Shown here: positions 4,821-5,060 of the stretch, in pieces | How positions within the stretch are numbered: position 1 is the first letter of the stretch | Layout of the letters: every line of letters begins with the position of its first letter | NCBI GenBank assembly: GCA_946481445.1 | Contig: CAMLOA010000191.1 | Location: forward strand, 1 to 5,060 | Source of the DNA: an uncultured Devosia sp. | Lineage (GTDB): Bacteria > Pseudomonadota > Alphaproteobacteria > Rhizobiales > Devosiaceae | DNA: 5,060 nucleotides | Direction: 5' to 3' | Program-made: the position numbers and the translations under genes | The notes under the pieces: generated by a model | The model's input: the letters and a program-made list of their open reading frames with translations, nothing else | The model's database searches: none | What the model was told of the DNA's origin: nothing

Positions 4821-5060
4821 CTACACATCCAGGTCAGTCACGAAGGCCGCATTCTCCTGGATGAAGTCGAAGCGGGCCTCCGGCTTGGTGCCCATCAGCC
4901 GGTCGACGCTGTGCCGAGTGGCATCGAGGTCGTCCCGGACCTTGACCTGAAGCAGCGTTCGGCTCTGGGGTGACATGGTGGTTTCGCGCAAATGCGCGAA
5001 GGGCATTTCGCCCAGGCCCTTGAACCGGGTCATGTCCACCTTTCCCTTGCCGGTAAACTC
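4821..5060 (-). CDS. parE: DNA topoisomerase IV subunit B, C-terminal end
   Basis: The last 79 residues of a type IIA topoisomerase B subunit; the rest lies beyond the right edge of the window. ParE supplies the ATPase and Toprim parts of topoisomerase IV, which unlinks daughter chromosomes together with ParC. The visible part opens with EFTGKGKVDMTRFKGLGEM, the end of the Toprim region, then LRETTMSPQSRTLLQV, and closes with LMGTKPEARFDFIQENAAF and LDV. The RFKGLGEM wording and the FIQENAAF...DLDV ending fit ParE better than GyrB, which usually has RYKGLGEMN and ends in NLDI; GyrB remains possible without the N-terminal part. The stop is TAG at 4821-4823. Confidence 0.88.
   Translation of the reverse strand, partial: EFTGKGKVDMTRFKGLGEMPFAHLRETTMSPQSRTLLQVKVRDDLDATRHSVDRLMGTKPEARFDFIQENAAFVTDLDV

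Noticed and set aside
3469..4864. Long open frames on the plus strand across the helicase gene and its leader (up to about 430 codons)
   Set aside because: They lie opposite a helicase with every motif intact; such antisense frames are common in GC-rich coding DNA, and their translations are low-complexity with no recognisable motif.

Overview
The window is high-GC, gene-dense bacterial chromosome. The gene families, the GC-rich third codon positions and two promoter-like sites of the TTGAC-N17 type point to an alphaproteobacterium, probably in the Hyphomicrobiales. A Devosia-like genus is a guess from sequence feel, not something shown here. No mobile element, CRISPR array, rRNA or tRNA gene is visible.

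Left part, plus strand: the 3' end of an IscA/SufA-type iron-sulfur carrier gene (1-290) is followed 3 bp later by a small gene for a membrane-anchored or secreted protein of unknown function (294-560). After an 82-bp gap comes aroA (643-1923), a complete class I-looking EPSP synthase of the shikimate pathway. The gap holds a strong Shine-Dalgarno sequence in front of an 11-codon mini-ORF and a short hairpin. The 18 bases just before the aroA ATG contain no G, so aroA has no Shine-Dalgarno and may be leaderless.

Middle and right, minus strand: a diguanylate cyclase with an intact GGEEF site (1924-2976) converges on aroA with no spacer; the two stop codons together form the palindrome TGATCA. 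Its own promoter candidate lies in the 141-bp gap behind it, with a perfect 16-bp palindrome over the -10 box. Upstream is an RhlE-like DEAD-box RNA helicase (3118-4542) with a disordered Ala/Pro/Arg tail and a TTG start. The helicase is preceded by 278 bp without a conventional gene. I read most of this as a long structured mRNA leader, with four inverted repeats and an in-frame 25-codon upstream ORF, driven by a promoter at 4763-4790. The window ends in the 3' end of parE (topoisomerase IV subunit B), also on the minus strand.

The genes are mostly housekeeping and do not form one pathway. The items most worth a second look are the helicase leader with its uORF, the palindromic promoter of the diguanylate cyclase, the degenerate I-site of that enzyme, and the lineage and start of aroA. 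I found no convincing new multi-gene system.
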